From Flavobacteria bacterium MS024-3C (GTDB lineage: Bacteria > Bacteroidota > Bacteroidia > Flavobacteriales > Flavobacteriaceae), in assembly GCA_000173115.1 (NCBI GenBank), contig ABVW01000006.1, forward strand, positions 1-64,000: 64,000 nt of DNA, written 5' to 3'. Under the pieces are notes generated by a model. It searched no databases and was not told where the DNA came from. It saw nothing but the letters and a program-made list of their open reading frames with translations. Positions 26,288-35,777 of this stretch are shown here, one piece after another; position 1 is the first letter of the stretch; the number at the start of each line of letters is the position of its first letter. The position numbers were made by a program, and so were the translations under genes.

Positions 26288-28924
26288 CTAGCCTTTCAAA
26301 TATAATAAACTTTGCGCTAATGTTTCTATTTTAGCCATGGCGTCTGACTGCTTTTTCTTTTCTAAAGCCAAAACAGTTTCTGGCGCATTTGAAACAAATC
26401 GTTCATTCGAAAGTTTCTTTTCTACAGCGCTTAAAAATCCTTTGGTGTAATTTAACTCTTCTGTCACTTTAGCTATTTCTGCGTCCACATCAATGGCCCC
26501 AGTAATAGGGATAAAGTATTCATAAGCGTCTACCCTAAAACTAAGCGCGCCTTCAATGGGTGCGTCTGAAAGTTGAACTGGTGTTAAATTGGCTAATTTT
26601 TCAATTCCAGCAGTCCAGTAAGACAATGGATTAGAGGAATGCATTACAAACATGTCTAAAACTTCTTTTTGGGCAATCTGCTTTTCTTTCCTTACCGTTC
26701 TCACCTCAGATATCACTTGCTTGGCCCATTCAAAACCAGCTAATAAATCTGCTTGATCTAAGGGACTTACCTTTGGCCAATGATTCACTATAAGGGCTTC
26801 TTCTGGTGATCTTTCTGAAATTTGCTGCCAAATATCTTCTGATAAAAACGGCATGAAGGGATGCAAAATCCTTAAATTATTCTCCATTAAAGCAATTACC
26901 TGAGCTTTTGTCGTACGGTCTACAGGCTGCTGATAATGCGGTTTAATTAACTCTAAAAGCCATGAACTGTAATGCTCCCACAACAACTTATAAGTGGCCA
27001 TGAGCGCATCTGAAATTCTGTACTTGCTGAAGTCATCTTCTATTTCTAACACTGTTTTGTTAAACAGTGCTGTATACCACTCAATGGCTTTTTTTGCGGC
27101 TTCTGGCTGTGGAATATCTGCTACTTCCCACGATTGAATGAGTCTAAAACCGTTCCAAATTTTATTGGCAAAATTCTTTCCTTGCTGGCACAATGCCTCG
27201 TCAAACATGAGGTCGTTTCCAGCAGCAGAACTCAATAAGAGACCTACCCTAACACCATCTGCACCATAGTCTTCTATAAGTTTTAGGGCGTCTGGTGAAT
27301 TCCCTAAAGATTTAGACATTTTCCTACGTTGCGCATCTCTAACCAAGCCGGTGAAATATACATTAGAAAAAGGTTTTTCTCCCCTAAATTCATATCCCGC
27401 AACAACCATTCTCGCCACCCAGAAAAATAAAATATCTGGACCGGTCACCAAATCATTGGTAGGGTAGTAATAATTGATCTCCTCATTATCTGGCTCGAGT
27501 ATGCCATTAAACACACTCATAGGCCACAACCAGGAAGAAAACCAAGTGTCTAAAGCGTCTTCATCTTGTCTTAAATCTTGGGAAGTTAGGCTTGAATTAC
27601 CAGACTTCTCCTTGGCGAGTATTAATGCAGTGTCAATATTTTCAGCAACGACAAAGTCTTCTCTTCCATCTCCAAAATAAAAGGCAGGTATTTGCTGTCC
27701 CCACCACAATTGTCTAGAAATATTCCAATCACGAATATTTTCCATCCAATGTCTGTAAGTATTTTCAAACTTTTTGGGAAATAACTTCACCTCTTTGTCC
27801 TCCAATACCGCCTTTAAAGCAGGCTGGGCTAAAGTCTCCATTTTTAGAAACCATTGGTCGGACAATCTAGGCTCTATTACGGCTTTTGTTCTCTCAGAAG
27901 TGCCTACTTTATTAAGGTGTTGCTCTGTTTTTACTAAAAAATTTAGGGCTTCTAAATCTTTCGAAACCTTTTTTCTAGCGTCAAACCGGTCCATTCCCTC
28001 GTAGCCCATACCAAAAGAATTTAAAGTAGCATTGGGGTTGAAAATATCGATGCTCTCTAAGTGGTGTTTTTCACCCAGTGCTTTGTCATTTAGATCATGC
28101 GCCGGGGTCACTTTTAAACAGCCTGTTCCAAATTCCATATCTACATAAGGATCTGCAATAATTGGAATCTCTCTCCCACAAAGGGGTACAATGGCTTTCT
28201 TAGCATGAAGGTGCATAAAACGCTCATCTTCAGGATGAACACAAATAGCCGTATCTCCAAATATAGTCTCAGGTCTCGTAGTAGCAATGGTGAGCTTCTG
28301 ATCACTTCCAGCTACCTGATATGAAATGTAGTACAATAAACCCTGTTTCTCCTCGTAAATAACCTCTTCATCTGATAGTGTGGTGAGTGCCTCAGGATCC
28401 CAATTTACCATTCTATTGCCCCTGTAAATGAGGCCTTTATTAAACAAGTCTACAAAAACTTTGATCACTGAATCTGATAAAGTAGGATCCATAGTAAAAG
28501 CGGTCCTATCCCAATCACAAGAACAGCCTAATTTTTTGAGTTGCTCCAAAATAACGCCTCCATACTCGTTTTTCCATTCCCAGGCATGGGCTAAAAATTC
28601 TTCCCTGCTCAGGTCTGATTTAGAAATACCTTGCTCTTTAAGTTTTGCTACAACTTTGGCCTCTGTTGCAATTGAAGCGTGATCCGTTCCAGGTACCCAG
28701 CATGCATTAAAACCTTGCAATCTTGCTTTTCTGATCAGTACATCTTGAATGGTATTGTTTAGCATATGCCCCATATGTAAAACTCCAGTGACGTTTGGTG
28801 GAGGAATGACTATGGTATATGGCGTTCTCTCATCTGGCTTAGAAGCAAAAAAATTGTGCTTCATCCAATAGTCATACCATTGGTTTTCAATTTGTCGGGG
28901 GGAATATTTGGAAGCAGTCTCCAT
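26288..28924 (-). CDS. valS: Valyl-tRNA synthetase
   Basis: Charges tRNA-Val. Class I synthetase of 878 residues with the HIGH equivalent HMGHM near 50, an editing domain (about 190-330), the KMSKS loop seen as RKMSKSLGNS near 533, an anticodon-binding domain, and the C-terminal coiled coil typical of ValS. All expected parts are present. It is divergent from the DUF1573 gene. Confidence 0.97.
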   Translation of the reverse strand: METASKYSPRQIENQWYDYWMKHNFFASKPDERTPYTIVIPPPNVTGVLHMGHMLNNTIQDVLIRKARLQGFNACWVPGTDHASIATEAKVVAKLKEQGISKSDLSREEFLAHAWEWKNEYGGVILEQLKKLGCSCDWDRTAFTMDPTLSDSVIKVFVDLFNKGLIYRGNRMVNWDPEALTTLSDEEVIYEEKQGLLYYISYQVAGSDQKLTIATTRPETIFGDTAICVHPEDERFMHLHAKKAIVPLCGREIPIIADPYVDMEFGTGCLKVTPAHDLNDKALGEKHHLESIDIFNPNATLNSFGMGYEGMDRFDARKKVSKDLEALNFLVKTEQHLNKVGTSERTKAVIEPRLSDQWFLKMETLAQPALKAVLEDKEVKLFPKKFENTYRHWMENIRDWNISRQLWWGQQIPAFYFGDGREDFVVAENIDTALILAKEKSGNSSLTSQDLRQDEDALDTWFSSWLWPMSVFNGILEPDNEEINYYYPTNDLVTGPDILFFWVARMVVAGYEFRGEKPFSNVYFTGLVRDAQRRKMSKSLGNSPDALKLIEDYGADGVRVGLLLSSAAGNDLMFDEALCQQGKNFANKIWNGFRLIQSWEVADIPQPEAAKKAIEWYTALFNKTVLEIEDDFSKYRISDALMATYKLLWEHYSSWLLELIKPHYQQPVDRTTKAQVIALMENNLRILHPFMPFLSEDIWQQISERSPEEALIVNHWPKVSPLDQADLLAGFEWAKQVISEVRTVRKEKQIAQKEVLDMFVMHSSNPLSYWTAGIEKLANLTPVQLSDAPIEGALSFRVDAYEYFIPITGAIDVDAEIAKVTEELNYTKGFLSAVEKKLSNERFVSNAPETVLALEKKKQSDAMAKIETLAQSLLYLKG

Positions 28925-29001
28925 ACAATATAGTAGTTAGGCTTGTTATTAGGAAATAATAAGATACAAAAATAAGGATACTCTGCCTCTCTTGAAAGAA
29001 T

Positions 29002-29033
29002 TTTGTCCCTTGTTATGAAAAGAATTATATTTG
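29002..29033 (+). promoter_or_regulatory. Complete Bacteroidota promoter for the DUF1573 gene
   Basis: TTTG (29002-29005) and TATATTTG (29026-29033) are separated by 20 bases, matching the -33/-7 consensus with ideal spacing. The DUF1573 ATG follows 24 bases later. This is the best promoter in the window. Confidence 0.75.
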
Positions 29034-29057
29034 ATATAGTTCTAAACTAAAGAAAAA

Positions 29058-29438
29058 ATGAAAAATTTACTTTTCTTACTTGCGGTAATCTTCATGCAAA
29101 ACACTGTTTTAGCTCAAGAAAAAACGGCAAAAATAAGCTTCAAATTTGAAACCATCGACTATGGAACAATAGCGGTAAATAGCGACGGAATTAGGGTGTT
29201 TGAATTCACCAACACCGGAGACGCTCCACTGATAATAACCGAAGTAAGCTCCAGCTGTGGTTGCACTATTCCCAAAAAACCAGAGGCGCCTATTTTACCG
29301 GGAAAAACAGGAGAAATTCAGGTAAAATACAACACAGCTTTAGTAGGCCCTATCAGAAAGGCCGTTACGGTTAAATCTAATGCAGAGACACCTACTAAAA
29401 TATTGACAATCAAGGGAATGGTTAAAAAAGAAGAATAA
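29058..29438 (+). CDS. DUF1573 domain secreted protein
   Basis: Exported protein of 126 residues with a signal peptide (about 1-19, ending VLAQ) and one Ig-like DUF1573 domain, recognised by IDYGTIAVNSDGIRVFEFTNTGDAPL and SSSCGCTIPKKP. The Cys-x-Cys of SCGCT is a conserved feature. Molecular function is not established. It has its own promoter and terminator, so it is probably expressed alone. Confidence 0.85.
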   Translation: MKNLLFLLAVIFMQNTVLAQEKTAKISFKFETIDYGTIAVNSDGIRVFEFTNTGDAPLIITEVSSSCGCTIPKKPEAPILPGKTGEIQVKYNTALVGPIRKAVTVKSNAETPTKILTIKGMVKKEE

Positions 29439-29445
29439 TTTTTAA

Positions 29446-29468
29446 AAAAACAAGCTGGGCTTGTTTTT
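29446..29468 (+). terminator. Terminator after the DUF1573 gene
   Basis: AAAAACAAGC (29446-29455) pairs with GCTTGTTTTT (29459-29468) around the loop TGG, with T residues in the 3' arm. Confidence 0.75.
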
Positions 29469-29495
29469 GATTCCTAATTTCGCAAAAAAAAATCC

Positions 29496-30686
29496 ATGCC
29501 AGTATTGTCTAAAAAAGGGCTTTCTATGCCCGAATCCCCTATTAGAAAACTTGTCCCCTTTGCAGAAAATGCCAAAGCGAAGGGTATTGAAGTAATTCAT
29601 TTGAATATTGGTCAACCAGATATTAAAACACCTCAAATAGCGCTAGATGCCGTATCTAATGCTAAAATTGAAGTCTTGGCTTATAGTAGAACGGAAGGGT
29701 CTGACACCTATAGAGATAAATTAGCGCAGTATTACAAACTACACCATGTAAATATCACTAAAGAAGATATTATTGTAACCACTGGGGGATCCGAAGCCTT
29801 GTCATTCGCTATGGGCAGTGTGGCAGATCCAGGAGATGAGATCATTATTCCAGAACCCTTTTACGCCAACTACAATGGGTTTGCAGCTGCCAACGATATT
29901 AGAGTAGTACCTGTTGTTTCTAGCCTATCCGAAAATTTTGCCCTACCCCCCATAGCTGATTTTGAAAAATTAATTGGGTCAAAAACAAAGGCTATTGTCA
30001 TTTGCAATCCTGGAAACCCAACTGGCTATCTCTATACAATAGAAGAGCTAGAAGCCTTGTCTGCCTTGGTTAAAAAGTACAATATTTTTCTAATTGCAGA
30101 TGAAGTGTATAGGGAATTCACTTACGAAGGGGCTGTACACCACTCTATTTTAACATTAGAAGGAATAGCAGACTACGCTATAGTCATAGATTCTGTATCT
30201 AAGAGATACAGTATGTGTGGTGCTCGTATAGGTTGTTTGGTATCAAAAAATAAAGCATTTATTGATACGGCCATGAAGTTTGCGCAAGCGAGACTTTCCC
30301 CTCCCACCTATGCTCAAATTGCTGCAGAGGCCGCTTTAGATACCCCTACGTCCTATTTTAAAACAGTAAACACAGAATACCAAAAAAGAAGGGATGTGTT
30401 AATCTCTGGTCTAAAAAAAATTCCAGGGGTAGCTGTTGCTAATCCAAGAGGGGCTTTTTACTGTGTAGTAGCTTTGCCTGTTGCAGATGCAGATAATTTT
30501 GCCAAGTGGCTACTCGATTCTTTTTCTGTAGGTGGCAAAACAATCATGGTTGCCCCTGCAGCTGGTTTTTATGCGACTCCTGGCTTAGGTAAAAATGAAA
30601 TTAGAATTGCCTATGTGTTAGAAGAACAGCAATTAATTACCGCCATAGAAATTCTAAAAAAAGCTTTGGAGGTTTATCCAAATTAA
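29496..30686 (+). CDS. PLP-dependent class I/II aminotransferase
   Basis: Fold-type I aminotransferase of 396 residues, aspartate-aminotransferase-like. NPGNPTGY near 168 and the PLP lysine in DSVSKRYSMCGARIG near 235 identify the family, and the C-terminal GKNEIRIAYV provides the carboxylate Arg. The amino-acid substrate is not certain. It overlaps murB by one base (TAATG). Confidence 0.9.
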   Translation: MPVLSKKGLSMPESPIRKLVPFAENAKAKGIEVIHLNIGQPDIKTPQIALDAVSNAKIEVLAYSRTEGSDTYRDKLAQYYKLHHVNITKEDIIVTTGGSEALSFAMGSVADPGDEIIIPEPFYANYNGFAAANDIRVVPVVSSLSENFALPPIADFEKLIGSKTKAIVICNPGNPTGYLYTIEELEALSALVKKYNIFLIADEVYREFTYEGAVHHSILTLEGIADYAIVIDSVSKRYSMCGARIGCLVSKNKAFIDTAMKFAQARLSPPTYAQIAAEAALDTPTSYFKTVNTEYQKRRDVLISGLKKIPGVAVANPRGAFYCVVALPVADADNFAKWLLDSFSVGGKTIMVAPAAGFYATPGLGKNEIRIAYVLEEQQLITAIEILKKALEVYPN

Positions 30687-31702
30687 TGAATATTTCTAAG
30701 AACATATCCATTAAATCACACAACAGTTTTGGTATAGATGTTTCAGCAGCTTACTTTTCAGAGAGCCACCATTTAGAAGATTTAAAACACCTTTTATTGA
30801 ATCGCTGTCATCCTGATATTTTTATTCTAAGTGGAGGGAGCAACCTCCTACTGACTAAAGACTTAAACGCCCATGTTATAAAAATATGTCATAAGGGAAT
30901 TCATTTGGTTTCTGAAACTGAAAATGAGGTTGTTTTAGACGTCGCTGCAGGAGAAAATTGGCATGATTTAGTACTTTGGTGTTTGGAACATGATTACGGT
31001 GGGCTTGAAAACTTATCACTAATTCCAGGTTGTGTGGGTAGTGCACCAATTCAAAATATTGGCGCTTATGGGGTAGAGTTAAAAGATGTTTTTGTGTCCT
31101 GTGAGGTACTGGAAATAAAAACACTTAAAACACAAACGCTCCTTGCAGAAGCATGTGAGTTTGACTACAGGTCATCTGTTTTCAAAACAAGGGCCAAAGG
31201 AAAGTATATTATCTACAATGTTAGGGTTTGCCTTTCAAAACAACCCCATGTACTACACACCCAATACGGTGATATTCAAAGGGTCTTAAAAGAAAATAAT
31301 ACAGATAAAAATCCAACCATAAAGGATGTCTCGGATGCTGTTATCAGTATTAGAAAATCAAAACTACCCGATCCAAAAATATTGGGAAATAGTGGTAGTT
31401 TTTTTAAAAACCCAACGGTTGGAAAGGATATTTTTAATGCATTTCATTCTAAATGGCCAGAAGCACCATTTTATAAGATTACTGAAAATCAATACAAGAT
31501 CCCTGCTGGCTGGCTCATAGAGCAATCTGGATTAAAGGGATACAGAGAAAATGACGCTGGAATTCACGAAAAACAAGCTTTGGTCATTGTAAACTACGGA
31601 AATGCTAGTGGAAAACAGCTATTAGCTATGGCTCAAAAAGTCATTCAAACAGTCAAAGAAAAATTCGCCATACACTTAGAACCTGAAGTAAATATCATTT
31701 AG
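30686..31702 (+). CDS. murB: UDP-N-acetylenolpyruvoylglucosamine reductase
   Basis: FAD enzyme making UDP-MurNAc for peptidoglycan. Substrate and flavin motifs include SGGSNLLLTKD near 49, GSAPIQNIGAYGVE near 112, the catalytic-Ser region NSGSFFKNP near 235, and the terminal LEPEVNII with the catalytic Glu. At 338 residues it fits the E. coli (type I) form. Its start overlaps the aminotransferase stop. Confidence 0.95.
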   Translation: MNISKNISIKSHNSFGIDVSAAYFSESHHLEDLKHLLLNRCHPDIFILSGGSNLLLTKDLNAHVIKICHKGIHLVSETENEVVLDVAAGENWHDLVLWCLEHDYGGLENLSLIPGCVGSAPIQNIGAYGVELKDVFVSCEVLEIKTLKTQTLLAEACEFDYRSSVFKTRAKGKYIIYNVRVCLSKQPHVLHTQYGDIQRVLKENNTDKNPTIKDVSDAVISIRKSKLPDPKILGNSGSFFKNPTVGKDIFNAFHSKWPEAPFYKITENQYKIPAGWLIEQSGLKGYRENDAGIHEKQALVIVNYGNASGKQLLAMAQKVIQTVKEKFAIHLEPEVNII

Positions 31703-31711
31703 CCAACATTG

Positions 31712-32239
31712 ATGGGTATAGACACGAGAATTGTTGGACTCTTAAAAGCTAAGGATGAAAAAGCCCTTAGCTTACTCTATGACAATTACTCAGAGGTGCT
31801 TTATGGGGTTTGTTTTCAAATATTAAAAGACAGCTCAGCTGCAGAAGACGCCCTACAGGAGAGTTTTATAAAAATTTGGAAAAATAGCCATACTTACGAT
31901 CAAAAAAAAGCGAAATTATTTACCTGGATTTTAAGGATTACACGCAACACTGCTATTGATTTATATCGGAAAACAAACAAAACAAAACCCTTAGAAGTCC
32001 AAATAGGGATTAATACCGTAAATATTAGGGACCAAGGATTTGACAGTGACCACCTTGATGTTCAGAATCATATGGACCAATTGGCCCTTAAAAACAAAGC
32101 GGTACTAGAAGCTATTTTCTTCTTTGGCATGACGCAAAGAGAAGTGGCTGAGTTTTTAAACATTCCTTTGGGAACAGTTAAATCTAGGCTTAGAATTGGA
32201 TTAAAAGAACTGGGCACTATTTATCAGTTTAAGCAATAA
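31712..32239 (+). CDS. ECF RNA polymerase sigma factor
   Basis: Sigma-70 family factor of 175 residues. Region 2 is seen as LYDNYSEVLYGVCFQIL and AEDALQESFIKIWKN (about 20-65), region 4 as FFGMTQREVAEFLNIPLGTVKSRLRIGLKEL (about 135-168). I chose the ATG at 31712 over the TTG one codon upstream. The anti-sigma gene follows four bases later, so this is a sigma/anti-sigma pair. The stress signal is unknown. Confidence 0.92.
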   Translation: MGIDTRIVGLLKAKDEKALSLLYDNYSEVLYGVCFQILKDSSAAEDALQESFIKIWKNSHTYDQKKAKLFTWILRITRNTAIDLYRKTNKTKPLEVQIGINTVNIRDQGFDSDHLDVQNHMDQLALKNKAVLEAIFFFGMTQREVAEFLNIPLGTVKSRLRIGLKELGTIYQFKQ

Positions 32240-32242
32240 AAA

Positions 32243-32992
32243 ATGGAAGAAAATACAGCAGCTATAATCGCATCTGGTGATCTTGAATTATATGTATCCG
32301 GAAGTCTTGATCCTCAAGAGGCCCTTCGCATTGAAAGTCTCATTGAAAATAATCCTGATTTAAAAGCACACCTAGACCTATTAGAAAACAATCTTTTAGA
32401 ATTTAGTAGTCAATACAAAAAAGCACCTGTAAAATCTTTAAAAGCCAATATAGAACGACAGGTAAAAAGAATTGAACGATTGGCTAAATTTTCATGGGTT
32501 TCTATTGTGTTAGCAATTGTGGTTTTTTTAATGACTGCGCTTTATGTACTTCAAGAAACGAAAAGAATGAGAACCCAGCAGTCTGTGGTCAATGATCAAA
32601 TTAAAGAACTCACTACAAATTTTGACCAAAAGTTAGAAGACTTAAGGAATCAGTTTATAGTTCTTCAAAGCCCTCAAACTGAGAAAAAAGAGCATGAGTC
32701 TAAATACAATCAAGTTTCCTTTAATTTTTCTTCTTATCTAAATAAAGAGAAAAGATTGGGGTTCCTGCAATTCGACAATTTACCCAATCTACCAGATAAC
32801 AAGTGTTTCCAAATATGGGTAAGTCGCAATGGAATAATTGAGAATATTGGGGTGCTTTCAAAAATTGACAAACAACAATTAATTCAAATACCCTTTAAAG
32901 AAAAAGGAATCATATATATCACCATTGAAGAAAAACCTGGTAATCCAAACCCAAATCCAAAAGAATCCATAGCCAATATTCCCATTGGATAA
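32243..32992 (+). CDS. RskA-type transmembrane anti-sigma factor
   Basis: The cytosolic N-terminal part (1-80) should bind the sigma factor encoded just upstream. One membrane helix (about 84-104), a coiled coil (about 110-140), and a C-terminal RskA domain (FLQFDNLPNLPDNKCFQIWVS and the following strands) outside the membrane complete the 249 residues. No zinc-binding HxxxCxxC is visible in the N-terminus, so it is not a ZAS-type anti-sigma. Confidence 0.87.
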   Translation: MEENTAAIIASGDLELYVSGSLDPQEALRIESLIENNPDLKAHLDLLENNLLEFSSQYKKAPVKSLKANIERQVKRIERLAKFSWVSIVLAIVVFLMTALYVLQETKRMRTQQSVVNDQIKELTTNFDQKLEDLRNQFIVLQSPQTEKKEHESKYNQVSFNFSSYLNKEKRLGFLQFDNLPNLPDNKCFQIWVSRNGIIENIGVLSKIDKQQLIQIPFKEKGIIYITIEEKPGNPNPNPKESIANIPIG

Positions 32993-33015
32993 GTGTGTCA
33001 CAAAGGCATATTTTG

Positions 33016-33023
33016 TACCTTTG
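33016..33023 (+). promoter_or_regulatory. -7 box (TACCTTTG) for the 66-aa protein gene
   Basis: TACCTTTG matches TAnnTTTG, 15 bases upstream of the ATG at 33039. It suggests this small gene and the sigma factor after it are transcribed separately from the upstream sigma/anti-sigma pair. Confidence 0.45.
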
Positions 33024-33038
33024 TAAAAAATATAATAT

Positions 33039-33239
33039 ATGAAGTTAGTTTTCATTACAATTGCACTTTTAGGATTAGGTTTTGCTGGTATTGCCATAAA
33101 AATTTGGGCCAAAAAGGATGGTGTATTCTCAGGAACATGTGCCAGTCAAAGCCCTTTTTTAAATAAAGAAGGGGAGGCATGTGGGATGTGTGGAAAGCTT
33201 CCTACTGAACAGGATTGTAAAAATGAAATAACCCAATAA
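33039..33239 (+). CDS. Small membrane or secreted Cys-containing protein (66 aa)
   Basis: An N-terminal hydrophobic helix (about 3-22) leads to a short tail with four cysteines: C34, C48, C51 and C60 (CGMC forms a CxxC). The Cys pattern suggests a metal site or disulfide on the outer face of the inner membrane. It lies between an anti-sigma and a second sigma factor gene, seven bases ahead of the latter. I do not recognise a characterised family. Confidence 0.6.
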   Translation: MKLVFITIALLGLGFAGIAIKIWAKKDGVFSGTCASQSPFLNKEGEACGMCGKLPTEQDCKNEITQ

Positions 33240-33246
33240 AGATTCG

Positions 33247-33822
33247 TTGATTTTAGCTCCCGAAAACATATCAAAGACCATACAAAACGCCAAATCTGGT
33301 CAACAACTCGCATTTAGTAATCTCTTGGATACCTTTTGGAATGATGTGTATAGTTTTCAACTGCTTAGAACAAAAAATGAATTAGAGGCAGAGGACATTA
33401 CTATTGAAACATTTTCTAAAGCTTTTGACAAAATCAATAGCTATAAAGAAGAGTTTGTGTTTAAAACCTGGCTTATTACCATTTCAAAAAACCTACACAT
33501 AGATCTTTTGAGAAAACAAAAAAGAAGCCTAGAAAACAATACTTTTTCTTACCAAAACAGCGCAGGAGAATCAGAGGTTTTAGACAGTACTCCCACTGCT
33601 GAAGATCAATTGATTCAGCAACAAAATTTAGCAGATTTACTCACAGAAATAAAAAAACTAAAGCCTGCTTATCAAAAAGTTATAAACCTGAGGTATTTTA
33701 ATGAAATGAGTTATGCTGAAATGGCATTAGTACTAGAAGAACCCGTAAATAACATTAAAGTTAAGGCCCTTAGAGCAAGAAAATTATTGTCCGAATTGAT
33801 TAGGAACAAGCCCTCGATTTAA
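33247..33822 (+). CDS. Sigma-70 family (ECF-like) RNA polymerase sigma factor
   Basis: 191 residues with region 2 ([19 protein letters not shown], then [13 protein letters not shown]) and region 4 ([44 protein letters not shown]). No ATG precedes the region 2 match: the frame has a stop at 33229-33231 and the first plausible start is the TTG at 33247. No anti-sigma gene adjoins it; the 66-aa membrane protein is directly upstream. Target genes are unknown. Confidence 0.85.
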   Translation: MILAPENISKTIQNAKSGQQLAFSNLLDTFWNDVYSFQLLRTKNELEAEDITIETFSKAFDKINSYKEEFVFKTWLITISKNLHIDLLRKQKRSLENNTFSYQNSAGESEVLDSTPTAEDQLIQQQNLADLLTEIKKLKPAYQKVINLRYFNEMSYAEMALVLEEPVNNIKVKALRARKLLSELIRNKPSI

Positions 33823-33844
33823 GGCTTTTATCCCCATTGTTTAT

Positions 33845-33852
33845 TATATTTG
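33845..33852 (+). promoter_or_regulatory. -7 box (TATATTTG) for lipA
   Basis: TATATTTG, an exact TAnnTTTG, lies 11 bases before the lipA ATG at 33864. Confidence 0.5.
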
Positions 33853-33863
33853 TTAAAAAAAAG

Positions 33864-34745
33864 ATGGCTACCGATACAATCACTACCACCAAAGACAAAC
33901 CTAAGGCTGGAAAACCAAAATGGTTGAGGGTTAAACTTCCCACAGGCCAAAAATACACCCAACTTAGAAGTTTGGTAGATAAGTATGATTTACATACCAT
34001 TTGTACTTCTGGAAGTTGTCCAAATATGGGTGAATGTTGGGGTGAGGGTACGGCAACATTTATGATTTTAGGAAATATTTGCACCAGATCTTGTGGCTTT
34101 TGCGGTGTTAAAACAGGAAGACCTGAAACAGTAGACTGGGAAGAACCTGAGAAAGTGGCACGCTCTATTCAAATAATGGGTATAAAACACGCTGTAATTA
34201 CCTCAGTAGACAGAGACGACCTTCAGGACATGGGATCTATTATTTGGGAAGAAACAGTGGGTGCCATTCGTAGATTAAATCCTAATACTACCTTGGAAAC
34301 ACTCATTCCTGATTTTCAAGGAATCACAAGACACTTAGACAGAATTATAAGGGCAAATCCTGAAGTAGTTTCTCACAATATGGAGACCGTCAAAAGACTT
34401 ACAAGAGCCGTAAGGATTCAAGCCAAATATGAGAAAAGTCTGGAAGTCTTAGCCTACCTTAAAAAATCTGGGATAAACAGAACAAAGTCTGGTATTATGT
34501 TAGGACTTGGTGAAAGAGAAGAAGAGGTCATTGAGACCCTTAGGGATTTAAGAAATGCCCAAGTAGACGTAGTGACTATTGGCCAGTACTTACAACCTTC
34601 AAAAAATCACTTACCAGTAACAGAATTCATCACTCCTGAACAGTTTAAGAAATACGAAACAATTGGTTTAGAAATGGGCTTTAGGCATGTAGAAAGTGGT
34701 GCATTAGTGCGGTCTTCTTACAAGGCACACAAACACATGCTCTAA
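33864..34745 (+). CDS. lipA: Lipoyl synthase
   Basis: Radical SAM enzyme that inserts two sulfurs into protein-bound octanoyl to make lipoyl groups. The auxiliary cluster is given by [13 protein letters not shown] and the radical SAM cluster by [10 protein letters not shown] (CxxxCxxC), both in the first 90 residues. The C-terminal RSSYKAHK is the RSSY motif that ligates the auxiliary cluster. I chose the ATG at 33864, nine codons inside the longest frame, since it follows a -7 box. Length is 293 residues. Confidence 0.96.
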   Translation: MATDTITTTKDKPKAGKPKWLRVKLPTGQKYTQLRSLVDKYDLHTICTSGSCPNMGECWGEGTATFMILGNICTRSCGFCGVKTGRPETVDWEEPEKVARSIQIMGIKHAVITSVDRDDLQDMGSIIWEETVGAIRRLNPNTTLETLIPDFQGITRHLDRIIRANPEVVSHNMETVKRLTRAVRIQAKYEKSLEVLAYLKKSGINRTKSGIMLGLGEREEEVIETLRDLRNAQVDVVTIGQYLQPSKNHLPVTEFITPEQFKKYETIGLEMGFRHVESGALVRSSYKAHKHML

Positions 34746-34760
34746 CAGCACAAACTTTAG

Positions 34761-35777
34761 ATGAAAAAAATTAAAATAGGTATTAATGGCTTTGGCCGAA
34801 TTGGCCGAACACTCTTTCGCCTTTTAATTAACCATCCCTCCATTGAGGTAGTAGCCATTAACGATCTTGCCCCGGCAAAAACCCTTGCCCATCTTTTAAA
34901 ATACGATTCCATACACGGAGTCTTAGACACAGATGTAATTGGCTTGGATCACGCCATAATGATTGCTAAAAAAACAGTCCCTGTGTTTAATGAAGCTGCC
35001 ATTGAGTCAATTTCATGGCAGGATACTGGAGCAGAAATAATTATAGAAGCCACCGGTAAATTCAAGCGTAAAAGCATGCTATCCCTTCATCTAAAAGGCC
35101 AAGTAAAAAGAGTCATTTTAGCAGCACCTCCTGAAGAAGACAATATCCCTATGATTATTATGGGTATTAATGAACACACCTTAAAAAATAGTGATCAAAT
35201 TATCTCTAATGCTTCTTGCACCACAAATAATGCGGCGCCAATGATTGCAATAATCAAAGATTTATGTGGCATCCGAGAGGCTTATATCACTACGATTCAT
35301 TCGTATACCTCGGACCAAAGTTTGCACGACCAGCCCCATAGAGACCTCAGAAGAGCCAGAGCTGCTGGGCAATCAATAGTACCGACCACTACAGGTGCTG
35401 CAAAAGCACTCACAAGGGTGTTTCCTGATCTGGCTGAAGTGATGGGCGGTTGTGGCATTAGGGTTCCAGTAGCCAATGGTTCTTTGACCGACATTACATT
35501 TAATGTGATAAAACCTACTAGTATTACTGAAATAAATACTAAATTTAAGGAGGCGGCAGCTGGAAAATTTAAACATATTTTAGCTTACACCGAAGATCCT
35601 ATTGTGTCTGTAGACATAAATAACAGTCCTTTTTCCTGCACATTTGACGCCCAAATGACCTCTGTCATTGGTAATATGGTTAAAATCATAGGATGGTACG
35701 ACAATGAAACAGGTTACAGTAATAGGCTGGTAGACTTAATTTTACACACAAGAAAAATAGCAAGCCCATCAATATGA
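34761..35777 (+). CDS. gap: Type I glyceraldehyde-3-phosphate dehydrogenase
   Basis: Oxidative phosphorylation of G3P in glycolysis, or the reverse. The Rossmann motif GINGFGRIGR (7-16), Asp35 that favours NAD, and the catalytic Cys153 in SNASCTTNNA are visible in 338 residues. It ends with ATGA overlapping the start of a hybrid histidine kinase, an unusual partner. Many flavobacteria have a second GAPDH elsewhere, so whether this is the glycolytic one is unclear. Confidence 0.93.
   Translation: MKKIKIGINGFGRIGRTLFRLLINHPSIEVVAINDLAPAKTLAHLLKYDSIHGVLDTDVIGLDHAIMIAKKTVPVFNEAAIESISWQDTGAEIIIEATGKFKRKSMLSLHLKGQVKRVILAAPPEEDNIPMIIMGINEHTLKNSDQIISNASCTTNNAAPMIAIIKDLCGIREAYITTIHSYTSDQSLHDQPHRDLRRARAAGQSIVPTTTGAAKALTRVFPDLAEVMGGCGIRVPVANGSLTDITFNVIKPTSITEINTKFKEAAAGKFKHILAYTEDPIVSVDINNSPFSCTFDAQMTSVIGNMVKIIGWYDNETGYSNRLVDLILHTRKIASPSI

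Noticed and set aside
33223-33249. ATG at 33223 as the start of the second sigma factor
   Set aside because: An in-frame TAA at 33229-33231 follows it directly; the TTG at 33247 is the first usable start.
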